Assembly (NCBI GenBank): GCA_964537995.1
Contig: CAZICW010000045.1
Span: forward strand, 1 to 13,012
Origin: JAFLUQ01 sp964537995
Lineage (GTDB): Bacteria; Bacillota; Clostridia; UMGS1883
Direction: 5' to 3'
Length of the DNA: 13,012 nucleotides
The first letter of the stretch is position 1; each line of letters begins with the position of its first letter. A program made the translations under genes and the position numbers. This document shows positions 4,092 to 11,356 of this stretch, in pieces. The notes beneath the pieces are model-generated. The model made no database searches and was not told the DNA's origin. It saw nothing but the letters and a program-made list of their open reading frames with translations.

Positions 4092-7000
4092 ATGCGTACC
4101 TCGCTCTTTCCACCGCCGCGGCGTTCTGCGCGCTTCTGAGCTGCTCGCTCACCGTTTCCCCGCTTCCGTAGAAATTATATGTGCTTGAATAGCTGCTCTC
4201 GCCTTCGCCGCCCGACAGCCCCGAAAGTCCCGACGCTGCAAAGAAGCTTGTTATCATGCTCTGCGCTCGGCTCAACACGTCGCTTATTCCGTCGCAGAAC
4301 TGCTTGCCGAACTCCTTTGCCGCCTCTTTTCCGATGTCGAAAAACGTATCGGGGATTTCAACGCCCGCGTTTTCCAAAATAGCCGCGAGCTCATTTTCAA
4401 ACTCCGCCGCCGCTTCCTGCGTTTCCTCGCCGTAGATTGCGTCGGCTATATCCTCGCTTATCTGCTGCTTTTTCACCCAGTCGCTTATGTATTCGGCAAA
4501 CTCGCTCTCCGTAACGTTATTCAGCAGGTTGGCAAAAACCGTCCCCTCCTCAACGTCCATTTCGGCAAGGTTGTTAAAGAACTTGTTTAGCTCGTCTTCG
4601 GGCAAATCAAGCCCTTTCAGCCTCTCTTTTACTCTTAGGATGAGGTCGCGGTAATTTTCCAAATACTCTATCTGCGATTTCAGATTTGCAAATTCCGCCC
4701 ATCCTGTTTCCTCTCCGGCAATCTCCACCGTGCCTGAGCTGTACAGAACTCCCGCGTCCTTCAGCTTATCCGCCATCGATTCGCGCTTTTCGGCAACGCC
4801 TTCAAACGCGTCGCTGTAAGCGTCCTGTATTTGTTCTTTTACCGTTTCAAGCTTTTGCTGTTGGTACTTTATAAGCTTTTTCGTATAGTCCCGCCACGAA
4901 TCGCTGTCCTCCTCAAAATATCTGTCGCGGATGTCCTCAAGGTTTTTGTAATACTCCTCGTCGTTCATCTCGCCGATTTCATGATAGTAATCTATCGTGT
5001 TCAGTTCTTTCTTTGCGGCTTCCTCAATCTCTTTTTGCTTGTCTTCTTCAGCTTTTGTCGCGTCCTCAATCGCCTTTTCCAGCGCTTTTGTCGCGTCCTC
5101 CTCAAGCTTTTTCGTCCCCGAATACAAGTCCTCCGTCGCTTCGAGCCATTCCTTTGTCCCTGTCGTGAGATACATATCCCTTGCCTTTTGCATCTCGTCA
5201 TAGTATTCGCCCCACGACATAAGGTCCATTTCCGCCTGAGCCTTTAGCTGCGACGCAAGCTTTTTATACGCCTCCGTCGCTTTCTTAGCGTTCTCCTCGA
5301 TTCCGATTGCCACGCCCTCGGCAATCAGCGCGCCGACTTGGTCGCGGTACATATGCGACGGCGATCTTATTTCCGCAGCGTCCTTCGCGGTCGTGATAAG
5401 GTCGGTCATGAGATTGCTCATCGCGTTTGTCGCCGCGCCCGTGTTTTTCTCTATCCCGACAGCTATTCCCTTGTCGAGCATTGCGCCGACCTCGTCGCGC
5501 ATAACGTGCGACGGCGATTCTATTACGGGTATGTCTTTCGCAATCGTTATAAGCTCGTTCACAAGCGCGCTCATGGCGCTGGTCGCCGCGCCCGCGTTTT
5601 CGTTTATGCCGTCCGCTATGCCCTGCGCCATGTTAGCGCCTATGGACTCAAATCCGCCGCTCGCCGCGGAAGCCGCCGCCTCCGCCGCGCCGACAACTCC
5701 CGTCGCCGCGCCTTCCGCCGTACCCGAATTTGAGGCGATTCCGTCCGCTACCTTTTGCACTATGCCGCTTCCTACAGCTTCAAATCCGCCGCCCGCATCG
5801 GAAGCCGCTTCTTCCGCCGCGCCGACAACCTCTGACACCGCGCTTTCCGCCGTACCCGCGCCCGAAGCAATGCCTTCCGCCATCTTTGTTATCAGCCCAA
5901 GCCCCAGCTCCGATGTTTTGTCCGTCACCGCCGTGAAGTCCCAGCCCGAAATTGACGTTTCAATCGTCGTCTCTACGCCGTCCATAGCGGCGCTCACGGT
6001 CGTGCTTACAGCCTCAACCGCTTCTCCCGCAGCGTCTCCCGCCGCTTCGGCAGCGTCGCCCGCCGCTTCGCCCATCAGCTCGCCGACGTAATCGATAAAG
6101 CTCTCAATCGAATTGAATACCTCGTCGTCGCCCGTTTCGAGCGCGGTTTTAAACGCCGTCATCAAGTCCTCGCCGTATGTACCCGACTGCGCCATCTCGT
6201 CATACAGCTCTTGCAGCGCCGTTTTCATCCCGTCCAGCGTATTCGGCGCGCTGCCTAAGCTCTCAAACGCCGATTTTATGTTTTCAACGCTTGAAGCTGT
6301 CGCCTCCGCCGCTCCGCCCGTAGCTTCAATATAGCTGTCCCACGCCGCGGCTTGCGTTTTTTCGCTTTCCGCAATCGTGCCGTTAAGCTCCGCGTAGCTG
6401 CCTTCAAGCTCTTCTACCTCGGCGGTTATTTCGTCGTACTGCTCTTTATAATACTTTACGTTTTTCCGCGCTTCGTCCACGCCCGCGAGTCCGCCGCCGC
6501 CAAAGCCCCACGCTTTTTTGTATTCCTCTTCGGCTTTGTTTAAATTTTTCTGAGCTTCCGCCTGTTCCTTTTTCGCTTCCGTTATTTTTTCTTCAAGGCT
6601 CACCTTCTGCTGCCCGTACTGTATCTGCTCCTTGTACTCCTCTTTGTACAGCTCGAGCGCCGCGTCCGCCTCCGCCTGTTTTTTCTTAGCCTCGATATAC
6701 TCGTCGATTAGCTCGATAGTGTTCTCCATCTCGCCGTTTAATGCGGACAGCTTATCCGTTTCTTCGTCATAGCTCAGTCCGAGCCCCGGCAGAAGTCCGT
6801 TCAAATCTTCGACTATGGTCGAGATTTCCTTTTTGTTGGCGAGCGTCTTATCCTCTTTGCTTATCAGCTCCGCAAGCCTGTCTTTTAGATCTTCCGCCAC
6901 CGCCGCGGAAGCCGCCGCGTCGTCCAAACTGTCTTGATACGACTTTGTCAAGCTGTCATGCGCGTTTTGGAGTTCTTGCGTTTTTTGTATAAGCTCGTCC

Positions 7001-8445
7001 GATTCTTCTATAAACGCCTCGCGCTCTTGCCGCGCCGCCTTTTCCGCTTCCGTTTCCGTCTTTTCCGCCGTCGCCAGCGCCGTAATCGCCACCGCCAGCG
7101 CCGCCACGCCCGCCGCAGCCAACGCGTAAGGATTCAGCGCTATTGTCGCATTAAGCAGCTTTGTGACCGTAGCCGCAATCGTTGTCGCCGCGCTGTACGC
7201 TTTAATAGCCGCAACAACGGCGATAACCGCGGGCGCGATTACATTTATATGCGACGCGACCGTGCCTAACACGTTTATCAAAATCGGCAGCGCGCTTGAC
7301 GCAAGACTTATTACGCTCGTCGCAAGCTTCCCCAAAAGCTCGCCGACCTTGCTCAAGCCTTGACTCAACTCTCCGCTTCTTAAGCTCGTCGCCAGCTTCG
7401 ACAGACATTGCGCTCCCGCGTCGGCAGCCTCCTTCAACGGTTCCTTAATCCCGTCGTACACCGCTATGCCTACGGATTCCGCAGCCGAGGCGCAAAGCTT
7501 CAACTTGCCTTGGAGATTGTCCTGCATGGTGTCAGCCATCTGCTCCGCCGCGCCTTCGCAGTCCTTCAGATATCCCTCCAGCTCGTTCCATCTGTCGCCG
7601 CAGTCGTCAAGAAGCGCCGTTGCCGCCGCTATAGAGCGCGTATCGAAGATGTCCGCCATCGCCTTTGTCTTGTCTTCCTCCGACAGCTCGCTTAACGCGC
7701 TGTTCAGATCCTGAAGCACGTCTTGCACGCTTCTGAGGTTTCCTTCCGCGTCCGCCGTTTCAACCCCGAGCGAGTTCATAGCCTTTGCCGAATCGTTTGT
7801 CGGGGTATAGAGGTTTTTAAGCACGTTTCGCAGCGCGGTGCCGCCCTCGCTGCCCTTAATGCCCTTGTCCGCCAGTATTCCGAGCGCCGTGTTCATTTCC
7901 TCCACGCTCATGCCGCAAAGCTTCGCCTGTCCGCCTGCGACAAGCACCGCCTCGCCCAGCTGTGAAACGCTCGTGTTTGACTTCGACGCCGCCATGGCTA
8001 ACTGGTCGGAAAAGTTGTCCATGTCCTCTATCCCGAGTCCGAGAACCGCCATTGAATCTGTGAGAAGGTCGGACGCATACGCCAAATCCATGCCGCCCGC
8101 CGCCGCCAAATTCAATACCTTCGGCAGCGCCTCCACGCTTTCGGACGCGCTGTAACCCGCAAGCGAAAGATACTCCAGCGCGTTCGCGCTCTGCGTCGCC
8201 GAAAACTGCGTCGCCTCGCCCGCTTCGAGCGCGGCGTTCCTCATCATCTCCGAATCTTCCGCGCTTGCCTGAGATATCGCCGACACGCTTGACATAGCCG
8301 ATTCAAAGTCGCTGCCGACCTTTATCGCCGCCGCAGCGGCAGCGCCGAGCGTCGCCGTAATCGCGGCTCCCACTGCCTTTAGTCCCGATTCAAGTCCGGA
8401 CGAATCTAATTTTGTATCAAATTTTACAGTTCCGTCATAAGCCAT
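4090..8445 (-). CDS. Tail tape measure protein (TP901 family), 1451 residues
   Basis: The N-terminal part (residues about 45-260) is the TP901-type tape measure core, with SDFESAMSSVSAISQAS, ATQFSATQSANALEYLSLAG and MSVEEMNTALGILADKGIKG followed by GGTALRNVLKNL. Hydrophobic segments lie around residues 385-460 (VIAVVAAIKAYSAATTIAA; NPYALAAAGVAALAVAITAL), perhaps membrane-active at DNA ejection. A Lys/Glu-rich coiled coil covers about 470-700. Four related repeats span 857-1046, with two SPSH motifs. A second coiled coil lies at about 1070-1230. The C-terminus is Gly/Ser-rich and ends QNAAAVERARYA. Tape measure length sets tail length: at roughly 1.5 angstrom per residue this predicts a tail near 0.2 micrometre. 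AAAGGA precedes the ATG. The stop codon overlaps the terminator of the opposing hicAB unit. Confidence 0.97.
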   Translation of the reverse strand: MAYDGTVKFDTKLDSSGLESGLKAVGAAITATLGAAAAAAIKVGSDFESAMSSVSAISQASAEDSEMMRNAALEAGEATQFSATQSANALEYLSLAGYSASESVEALPKVLNLAAAGGMDLAYASDLLTDSMAVLGLGIEDMDNFSDQLAMAASKSNTSVSQLGEAVLVAGGQAKLCGMSVEEMNTALGILADKGIKGSEGGTALRNVLKNLYTPTNDSAKAMNSLGVETADAEGNLRSVQDVLQDLNSALSELSEEDKTKAMADIFDTRSIAAATALLDDCGDRWNELEGYLKDCEGAAEQMADTMQDNLQGKLKLCASAAESVGIAVYDGIKEPLKEAADAGAQCLSKLATSLRSGELSQGLSKVGELLGKLATSVISLASSALPILINVLGTVASHINVIAPAVIAVVAAIKAYSAATTIAATVTKLLNATIALNPYALAAAGVAALAVAITALATAEKTETEAEKAARQEREAFIEESDELIQKTQELQNAHDSLTKSYQDSLDDAAASAAVAEDLKDRLAELISKEDKTLANKKEISTIVEDLNGLLPGLGLSYDEETDKLSALNGEMENTIELIDEYIEAKKKQAEADAALELYKEEYKEQIQYGQQKVSLEEKITEAKKEQAEAQKNLNKAEEEYKKAWGFGGGGLAGVDEARKNVKYYKEQYDEITAEVEELEGSYAELNGTIAESEKTQAAAWDSYIEATGGAAEATASSVENIKSAFESLGSAPNTLDGMKTALQELYDEMAQSGTYGEDLMTAFKTALETGDDEVFNSIESFIDYVGELMGEAAGDAAEAAGDAAGEAVEAVSTTVSAAMDGVETTIETSISGWDFTAVTDKTSELGLGLITKMAEGIASGAGTAESAVSEVVGAAEEAASDAGGGFEAVGSGIVQKVADGIASNSGTAEGAATGVVGAAEAAASAASGGFESIGANMAQGIADGINENAGAATSAMSALVNELITIAKDIPVIESPSHVMRDEVGAMLDKGIAVGIEKNTGAATNAMSNLMTDLITTAKDAAEIRSPSHMYRDQVGALIAEGVAIGIEENAKKATEAYKKLASQLKAQAEMDLMSWGEYYDEMQKARDMYLTTGTKEWLEATEDLYSGTKKLEEDATKALEKAIEDATKAEEDKQKEIEEAAKKELNTIDYYHEIGEMNDEEYYKNLEDIRDRYFEEDSDSWRDYTKKLIKYQQQKLETVKEQIQDAYSDAFEGVAEKRESMADKLKDAGVLYSSGTVEIAGEETGWAEFANLKSQIEYLENYRDLILRVKERLKGLDLPEDELNKFFNNLAEMDVEEGTVFANLLNNVTESEFAEYISDWVKKQQISEDIADAIYGEETQEAAAEFENELAAILENAGVEIPDTFFDIGKEAAKEFGKQFCDGISDVLSRAQSMITSFFAASGLSGLSGGEGESSYSSTYNFYGSGETVSEQLRSAQNAAAVERARYA
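5308..5877 (-). repeat. Four tandem tape measure repeats: two of 44 residues, then two of 51
   Basis: Residues 857-900 and 901-944 are similar 44-residue units sharing GIAS..GTAE, VVGAAE.AAS and GGFE. Residues 945-995 and 996-1046 are 51-residue units sharing GAAT.AMS.L, LIT.AKD and SPSH..RD.VGA. All four begin with a GI motif after a short Ala-ending segment. The first pair ends VADGI or IADGI, and the second pair carries the SPSH motif that is common near the C-terminal part of tape measure proteins. The units may have arisen by stepwise duplication, which would change tail length in steps. Confidence 0.8.
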
Positions 8446-8451
8446 GATTTT

Positions 8452-9117
8452 TTATTCCTTTGCAAAAAANNNNNNNNNNNNNNNNNNNNNNNNNNNNNNN
8501 NNNNNNNNNNNNNNNNNNNNNNNNNNNNNNNNNNNNNNNNNNNNNNNNNNNNNNNNNNNNNNNNNNNNNAGCGTCCTCATCATTGCCGCGTCTCTTTCCT
8601 CTTCGCTCCGCTTGTCGGGCAGCGAGTACAGCTCCTGCATTCTGCGGATGAATTTGCGCTGCTCTTTGTTCTTTATCTGTCCGAGCTTTGCCGCTCTCCA
8701 TCCGATAACCTTTATTATCTTCTCGTCTTCCGACAGCCCGTCGAACAGCTCCCAAAACTGCCACCAATGCAAATCGCTTTCGCGCAAATCTATGCCGTAT
8801 TGCGACATAAACGCCGCTTCAATCAGCCCGAAGTCTTCCGCCAAGTCGAACACTCGGCGGCTCTCGCCGCCGCCCTTGCTTTCGGAGCGTTTCTTCCCGC
8901 GCCCGTAAAACCACATCATTTGTTCGCACGCCTCTTTGAGGGACGGCGGCAAAGAGCTTCCGTAGCACAAAAGCAGCATTTCCGCCGCTCTTTCCGCGTC
9001 GCTTCGGTCGCTCTCCGCCGCCTTTGTAATGTTCGCCCACGTCTTCCAGTCGTATGCTATGCCGTACTCTTTCCCGCACACCGTAAGGCTTTTCGGAAGC
9101 TCGAAATCATAATCCAT
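8452..9117 (-). CDS. Bacteriophage Gp15 family protein (tail assembly chaperone position), interrupted by assembly gap
   Basis: Visible residues match the Gp15 family: the opening MDYDFELPKSLTVCGKEYGI, DWKTWANITKA, a helix AERAAEMLLLCYG, and the conserved acidic/tryptophan part FDLAEDFGLIEAAFMSQYGI and LHWWQFWELFDGL. Then come KVIGWRAAKLGQ and EERDAAMMRTL at the gap; the last Leu is certain because CTN always encodes it. About 183 residues are seen before the gap. After it, FFAKE and TAA are in frame only if the gap length is a multiple that fits, so the C-terminus is provisional. I chose the ATG at 9117, which overlaps the previous gene by 11 bp; a TTG at 9141 is possible but less likely. 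Position before the tape measure fits the tail-assembly chaperone slot. Confidence 0.85.
   Translation of the reverse strand: MDYDFELPKSLTVCGKEYGIAYDWKTWANITKAAESDRSDAERAAEMLLLCYGSSLPPSLKEACEQMMWFYGRGKKRSESKGGGESRRVFDLAEDFGLIEAAFMSQYGIDLRESDLHWWQFWELFDGLSEDEKIIKVIGWRAAKLGQIKNKEQRKFIRRMQELYSLPDKRSEEERDAAMMRTXXXXXXXXXXXXXXXXXXXXXXXXXXXXXXXXXXFFAKE
8470..8569. other. Assembly gap (100 N) inside the Gp15 gene
   Basis: Exactly 100 N, the usual placeholder for a gap of unknown length. It is flanked on the left by six A (8464-8469), which on the minus strand lie just before the tape measure ribosome site. Any small gene between Gp15 and the tape measure would be hidden here. Confidence 0.95.
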
Positions 9118-9433
9118 ACTCTTGCTGCTTCTTGGCGGCAAACGCCGTCACCTCGCCCGCCATATAGGCGATAAGGTCGCACAAGTCGATAAGGCTTATG
9201 TTTCTGTCCCCGAACATCCTCGCGCAGCTTCCGTCGCCCGTCATGCCGTCGATGATTTTTACAATCTTTTCGCAGCAAGCCGCTACTTCTTCCTCGCTCG
9301 CGGCGTTTGCCGCCTCGTTTTGCAGGGAACCGAGCTTCCTCATCCCGTTTTGCGCTTTCTCGATTGGTACGCTGTAAATAACGCCCTCAATGTCAAAATC
9401 AACCCTGTTTCTCCTGAATCTGAACTGTGCCAT
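9107..9433 (-). CDS. Tail assembly chaperone-like protein (first of the pair before the tape measure)
   Basis: This 108-residue protein starts MAQFRFRRNRVDFDIEGVIY, with AAAGGAGGGG just upstream. It has a short N-terminal beta part (VDFDIEGVIYSVPI), a helical middle (NEAANAASEEEVAACCEKIV) and an ISLIDLCDLIAYMAGEV helix near the end. Between the major tail protein and Gp15, this slot usually holds the tail assembly chaperone that coats the tape measure before tube assembly. In many phages the two chaperone proteins are linked by programmed frameshifting. Here the next gene is in the +1 frame (or -2), has its own ATG and overlaps by 11 bp, and I see no convincing slippery heptamer, so separate initiation is preferred. 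The functional call depends mostly on position. Confidence 0.75.
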   Translation of the reverse strand: MAQFRFRRNRVDFDIEGVIYSVPIEKAQNGMRKLGSLQNEAANAASEEEVAACCEKIVKIIDGMTGDGSCARMFGDRNISLIDLCDLIAYMAGEVTAFAAKKQQEYGL

Positions 9434-9454
9434 TGCTTACCCCTCCTTTTATTT

Positions 9455-9937
9455 TTAGTCGAATGTCGCCGTCTGCCAGTTGTCTGTCGACGTCGCGTCG
9501 CCCACCGATACGGCTCCGTTTGCCTTAAGCGTGCCGCTGTATGTATATGCGTTCGTGTCGTCGCCCTCGCTGTCGGGAATTACCGTAAACTCTCTGTGCC
9601 ATGCTACGCCCGCGCCCTCTTGACCGAGTGTTGTCGTATTAACCACAATGATTGAAACAAGCGCCTCGTCGCCCGTTTTCTCGTTGTTGGTGATATCCAC
9701 AATCACCTTGTGACCTTCGTTCGCTCCGTCGTAGTCGAACTGGTACGCTATGCTCGGCGCGTAACCCACAACGTCGCTTCTTTCAAAGTCTTCATCGACA
9801 TACTGTCTCGAATACTCGATTGCGTTCTTGCTCTGTGAAAACTCGGTAAAGTTTGTCAGGCGGTGATACGTCACCTTGCCGCTCGTTCCCGTCACGCCTA
9901 TAAACGCTACCTTGTCGCTTCTCTTTGTTATTCCCAT
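9455..9937 (-). CDS. Major tail tube protein
   Basis: This 160-residue protein begins MGITKRSDKVAFIGVTG and contains FHRLTNFTE-like (YHRLTNFTEFSQSKNAIEYS) and VGYAPSIAYQFDYDG segments. It then has the beta strands HKVIVDITNNEK, EALVSIIVVNTT and AWHREFTVIPDSEGD, and it ends SVGDATSTDNWQTATFD. This is the compact all-beta tube protein of Gram-positive siphophages, which stacks in hexameric rings to build the tail tube. It has no C-terminal Ig-like domain. The ribosome site AAAGGATGAG overlaps the stop of the upstream tail terminator gene (9946), 8 bp before this start, and the next gene follows after 21 bp. Strong translation signals fit a protein needed in many copies. Confidence 0.92.
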   Translation of the reverse strand: MGITKRSDKVAFIGVTGTSGKVTYHRLTNFTEFSQSKNAIEYSRQYVDEDFERSDVVGYAPSIAYQFDYDGANEGHKVIVDITNNEKTGDEALVSIIVVNTTTLGQEGAGVAWHREFTVIPDSEGDDTNAYTYSGTLKANGAVSVGDATSTDNWQTATFD

Positions 9938-9945
9938 TTAAAATC

Positions 9946-10365
9946 TCATCCTTTCTTGTAATACAAAAATTTACACTGCATTTGGTATCTTGCCGTCCTC
10001 TGCGTGTTTGATATCGCGTACCCGTGGGAAACGCAGCGCATTTCCCGCGCCTCGCACCCGTCGAGCTCGGGCAGCTCTCCCGCGTCGGACTTCTCCTCTA
10101 TCACGCGGCTCAGTTCCTCGAAGAACTCCGCCGTCTCGATATTTTGTTCCGCGTCGTCGTCATATTCGTCGCGGAAGGCAAACACAAATTCATACTGCCG
10201 CACCTCTCCGCCGTCCACATATTTTTTTGCCACGGGATTGCACGGCACGGTCTCGATTGAAATCGAATTTACCCTTTCCGCCAGATAATTCATGTTCGGC
10301 TCGCTTTTGCCCATCTCCGTCAGAATATCCGCAAACCAGCCGACAACCGCTTCCGCCACGCTCAT
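9946..10365 (-). CDS. Tail terminator / tail completion protein (minor capsid-type)
   Basis: This is a 139-residue protein: MSVAEAVVGWFADILTEMGK, a proline/asparagine turn, then VNSISIETVPCNPVAKKYVDG. Next come the conserved-looking strand VRQYEFVFAFRDEYDDDAEQ, a helix TAEFFEELSRVIEEKS, and a final strand RYQMQCKFLYYKKG. The fold order and place (after the VDTG-motif minor capsid protein, before the tail tube gene) match tail terminators of Gram-positive siphophages, which cap the finished tail and join it to the head. It overlaps the upstream gene by 4 bp (ATGA). The family assignment rests on pattern and gene order. A mis-annotated minor capsid protein of another class is the alternative. 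Confidence 0.82.
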   Translation of the reverse strand: MSVAEAVVGWFADILTEMGKSEPNMNYLAERVNSISIETVPCNPVAKKYVDGGEVRQYEFVFAFRDEYDDDAEQNIETAEFFEELSRVIEEKSDAGELPELDGCEAREMRCVSHGYAISNTQRTARYQMQCKFLYYKKG

Positions 10366-10739
10366 TCACATTTACCTCCCGTCTCTCTTTCCACGACGCT
10401 TTTTAAATCGTTCATGTGATCCGCTTTCATTCGCTCAAGCCACAGACTGCCCGCTCTCGGGTCCTGCGTCTTCGCGCTGTGCGCCGCGGCTCCCTTGTGT
10501 GTGTAGTAGATCCTCCGCGCGTACGGCGTGGAATACATTACCTCGCCGCTTCCGAAATCCGTCGCCGTCGAGCCGCTCCTTTGAAGCGTACCCGTATCCA
10601 CGGGAACATACGGCGAACACAGCCGCACAACCTCGCTGTCAAGCGCCACCTGCGCCCTGCCGTGGTCTCCCAGTCCCCGCTCGGCGGCAATCTGCTCGGG
10701 CGGACTCATCGTAACCGATGTACTGAAGCTTAATCTCAT
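10362..10739 (-). CDS. Minor capsid / neck protein with VDTG motif (Minor_capsid_2, HK97 gp10-like)
   Basis: This 125-residue protein carries the family signature in order: CSPYVPVDTGTLQRSG (residues 41-56), VMYSTPYARRIYYTHKG (67-83) and DPRAGSLWLERMKADH (93-108). The P-x-DTG-L, PYA-R-YY and aromatic-ERMK blocks are typical of the minor capsid protein 2 / HK97 gp10-like neck proteins found between head closure and tail terminator genes. It probably forms part of the neck joining head and tail. Starts and stops overlap its neighbours by 4 bp on both sides, so it is translationally coupled. The first 20 residues, which include MSPPEQIAAERG, vary between phages. Confidence in the family is high; the exact structural role is inferred. 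Confidence 0.9.
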   Translation of the reverse strand: MRLSFSTSVTMSPPEQIAAERGLGDHGRAQVALDSEVVRLCSPYVPVDTGTLQRSGSTATDFGSGEVMYSTPYARRIYYTHKGAAAHSAKTQDPRAGSLWLERMKADHMNDLKSVVERETGGKCE

Positions 10740-11020
10740 ACCGCAATCACCCTGTAATGCTTGTTCATGCCGTAAAGGTTTTCCGTCACCGATACAATCT
10801 TACGCCTCTCGTCCGCCGCTTCGTCCGCGTGTACGCCCGCCGCAATCCAATCTCCGCACTCAACGTCGATTTTTACCTCCGTCGGGATTCTGACCGTCAT
10901 CTCGTTTCGGTACACCGCTCCGCCGTTTTCCGCGATAACGCGCAAATTGTCATATATATGCGCCCTGTAAAACCTCGGCTCTTTTTTGTGCCACAGCGTG
11001 ACATATCCGTTTGTCAGCAT
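10736..11020 (-). CDS. Head closure (stopper) candidate, 94 residues
   Basis: A small, mostly beta protein: MLTNGYVTLWHKKEPRFYRA, then VYRNEMTVRIPTEVKIDVEC (residues about 36-55), GDWIAAGVHADEAADERRK, and the end YGMNKHYRVIAV. Its position after the head-tail connector and before the VDTG-motif neck protein is the usual slot of the head closure protein, which plugs the portal-connector channel until the tail docks. Similar small proteins in gut Clostridia phages are often left as uncharacterised families. I do not recognise a decisive motif, so the role comes from gene order. It overlaps the preceding gene by 7 bp and the following gene by 4 bp. Confidence 0.72.
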   Translation of the reverse strand: MLTNGYVTLWHKKEPRFYRAHIYDNLRVIAENGGAVYRNEMTVRIPTEVKIDVECGDWIAAGVHADEAADERRKIVSVTENLYGMNKHYRVIAV

Positions 11021-11355
11021 TGCAAACCCACTCCCGAATACAAAAGTCCCGTCGGATACAGATAGTCAAACGCCGCCTCATACGCCTTTTTGTCGGCGTT
11101 TTCTTCTCTGTACGTCACTATATATCCGTCCGTGTCCTCGGATATGAGATGCGCCCTCTCCGTCTCCTCGAAGTACACGTCGCACAACGCGCAGCAAGCG
11201 TCCTTCACTCCCGTCGGTACGTCCTTCGGGATTCGGCAGCAGCAGACAGCGTCAAGATATCCGCTCGCGCGCCTCGACAGGCGGTTGAAAGCAGCCTCGT
11301 TGTCTATCTTCTCTCCGCCGTACTCAATGCGGTAATACTCGTATGACGCGTACAT
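11014..11355 (-). CDS. Head-tail connector protein (gp6-like adaptor), cysteine-rich
   Basis: This 113-residue protein opens MYASYEYYRIEYGGEKIDNE and has the helical pattern NRLSRRASGYLDAV typical of gp6-like head-tail connectors, then a helix KDACCALCDVYFEETERAH and the end YPTGLLYSGVGLQC. It should form a ring below the portal. The start follows the stop that precedes it by one base (TGAGATG). What is unusual is seven cysteines in 113 residues: 38-40 as CCC, 54, 55, 58 and 113, with nearby His 69. Connectors act in the reducing cytoplasm and are not usually so cysteine-rich. Whether these bind metal, are redox-active, or merely reflect TGC runs is unknown. Confidence 0.85.
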   Translation of the reverse strand: MYASYEYYRIEYGGEKIDNEAAFNRLSRRASGYLDAVCCCRIPKDVPTGVKDACCALCDVYFEETERAHLISEDTDGYIVTYREENADKKAYEAAFDYLYPTGLLYSGVGLQC

Positions 11356-11356
11356 C

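Noticed and set aside
3917..4171. Plus-strand 84-codon frame after hicB
   Set aside because: It reads out of frame with the ribbon-helix-helix-like remnant, runs through both 21-bp repeats, the terminator and into the antisense of the tape measure gene, and has an Arg/Pro-rich product.
5393..6091. Long plus-strand open frame (232 codons) and many similar plus-strand frames across the tape measure gene
   Set aside because: They are antisense shadows of a high-GC, Ala/Glu-rich repeated coding region. They lack ribosome sites and read as low-complexity Ser/Ala/Pro or Arg-rich sequence, while the minus strand encodes a clear tape measure protein.
9100..9145. Programmed ribosomal frameshift between the two chaperone-like genes
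   Set aside because: The second gene is in the +1 (or -2) frame with its own ATG and an 11-bp overlap. I see no X-XXY-YYZ heptamer or other convincing slippery site in the last codons. Mass spectrometry of a fusion product would settle it.
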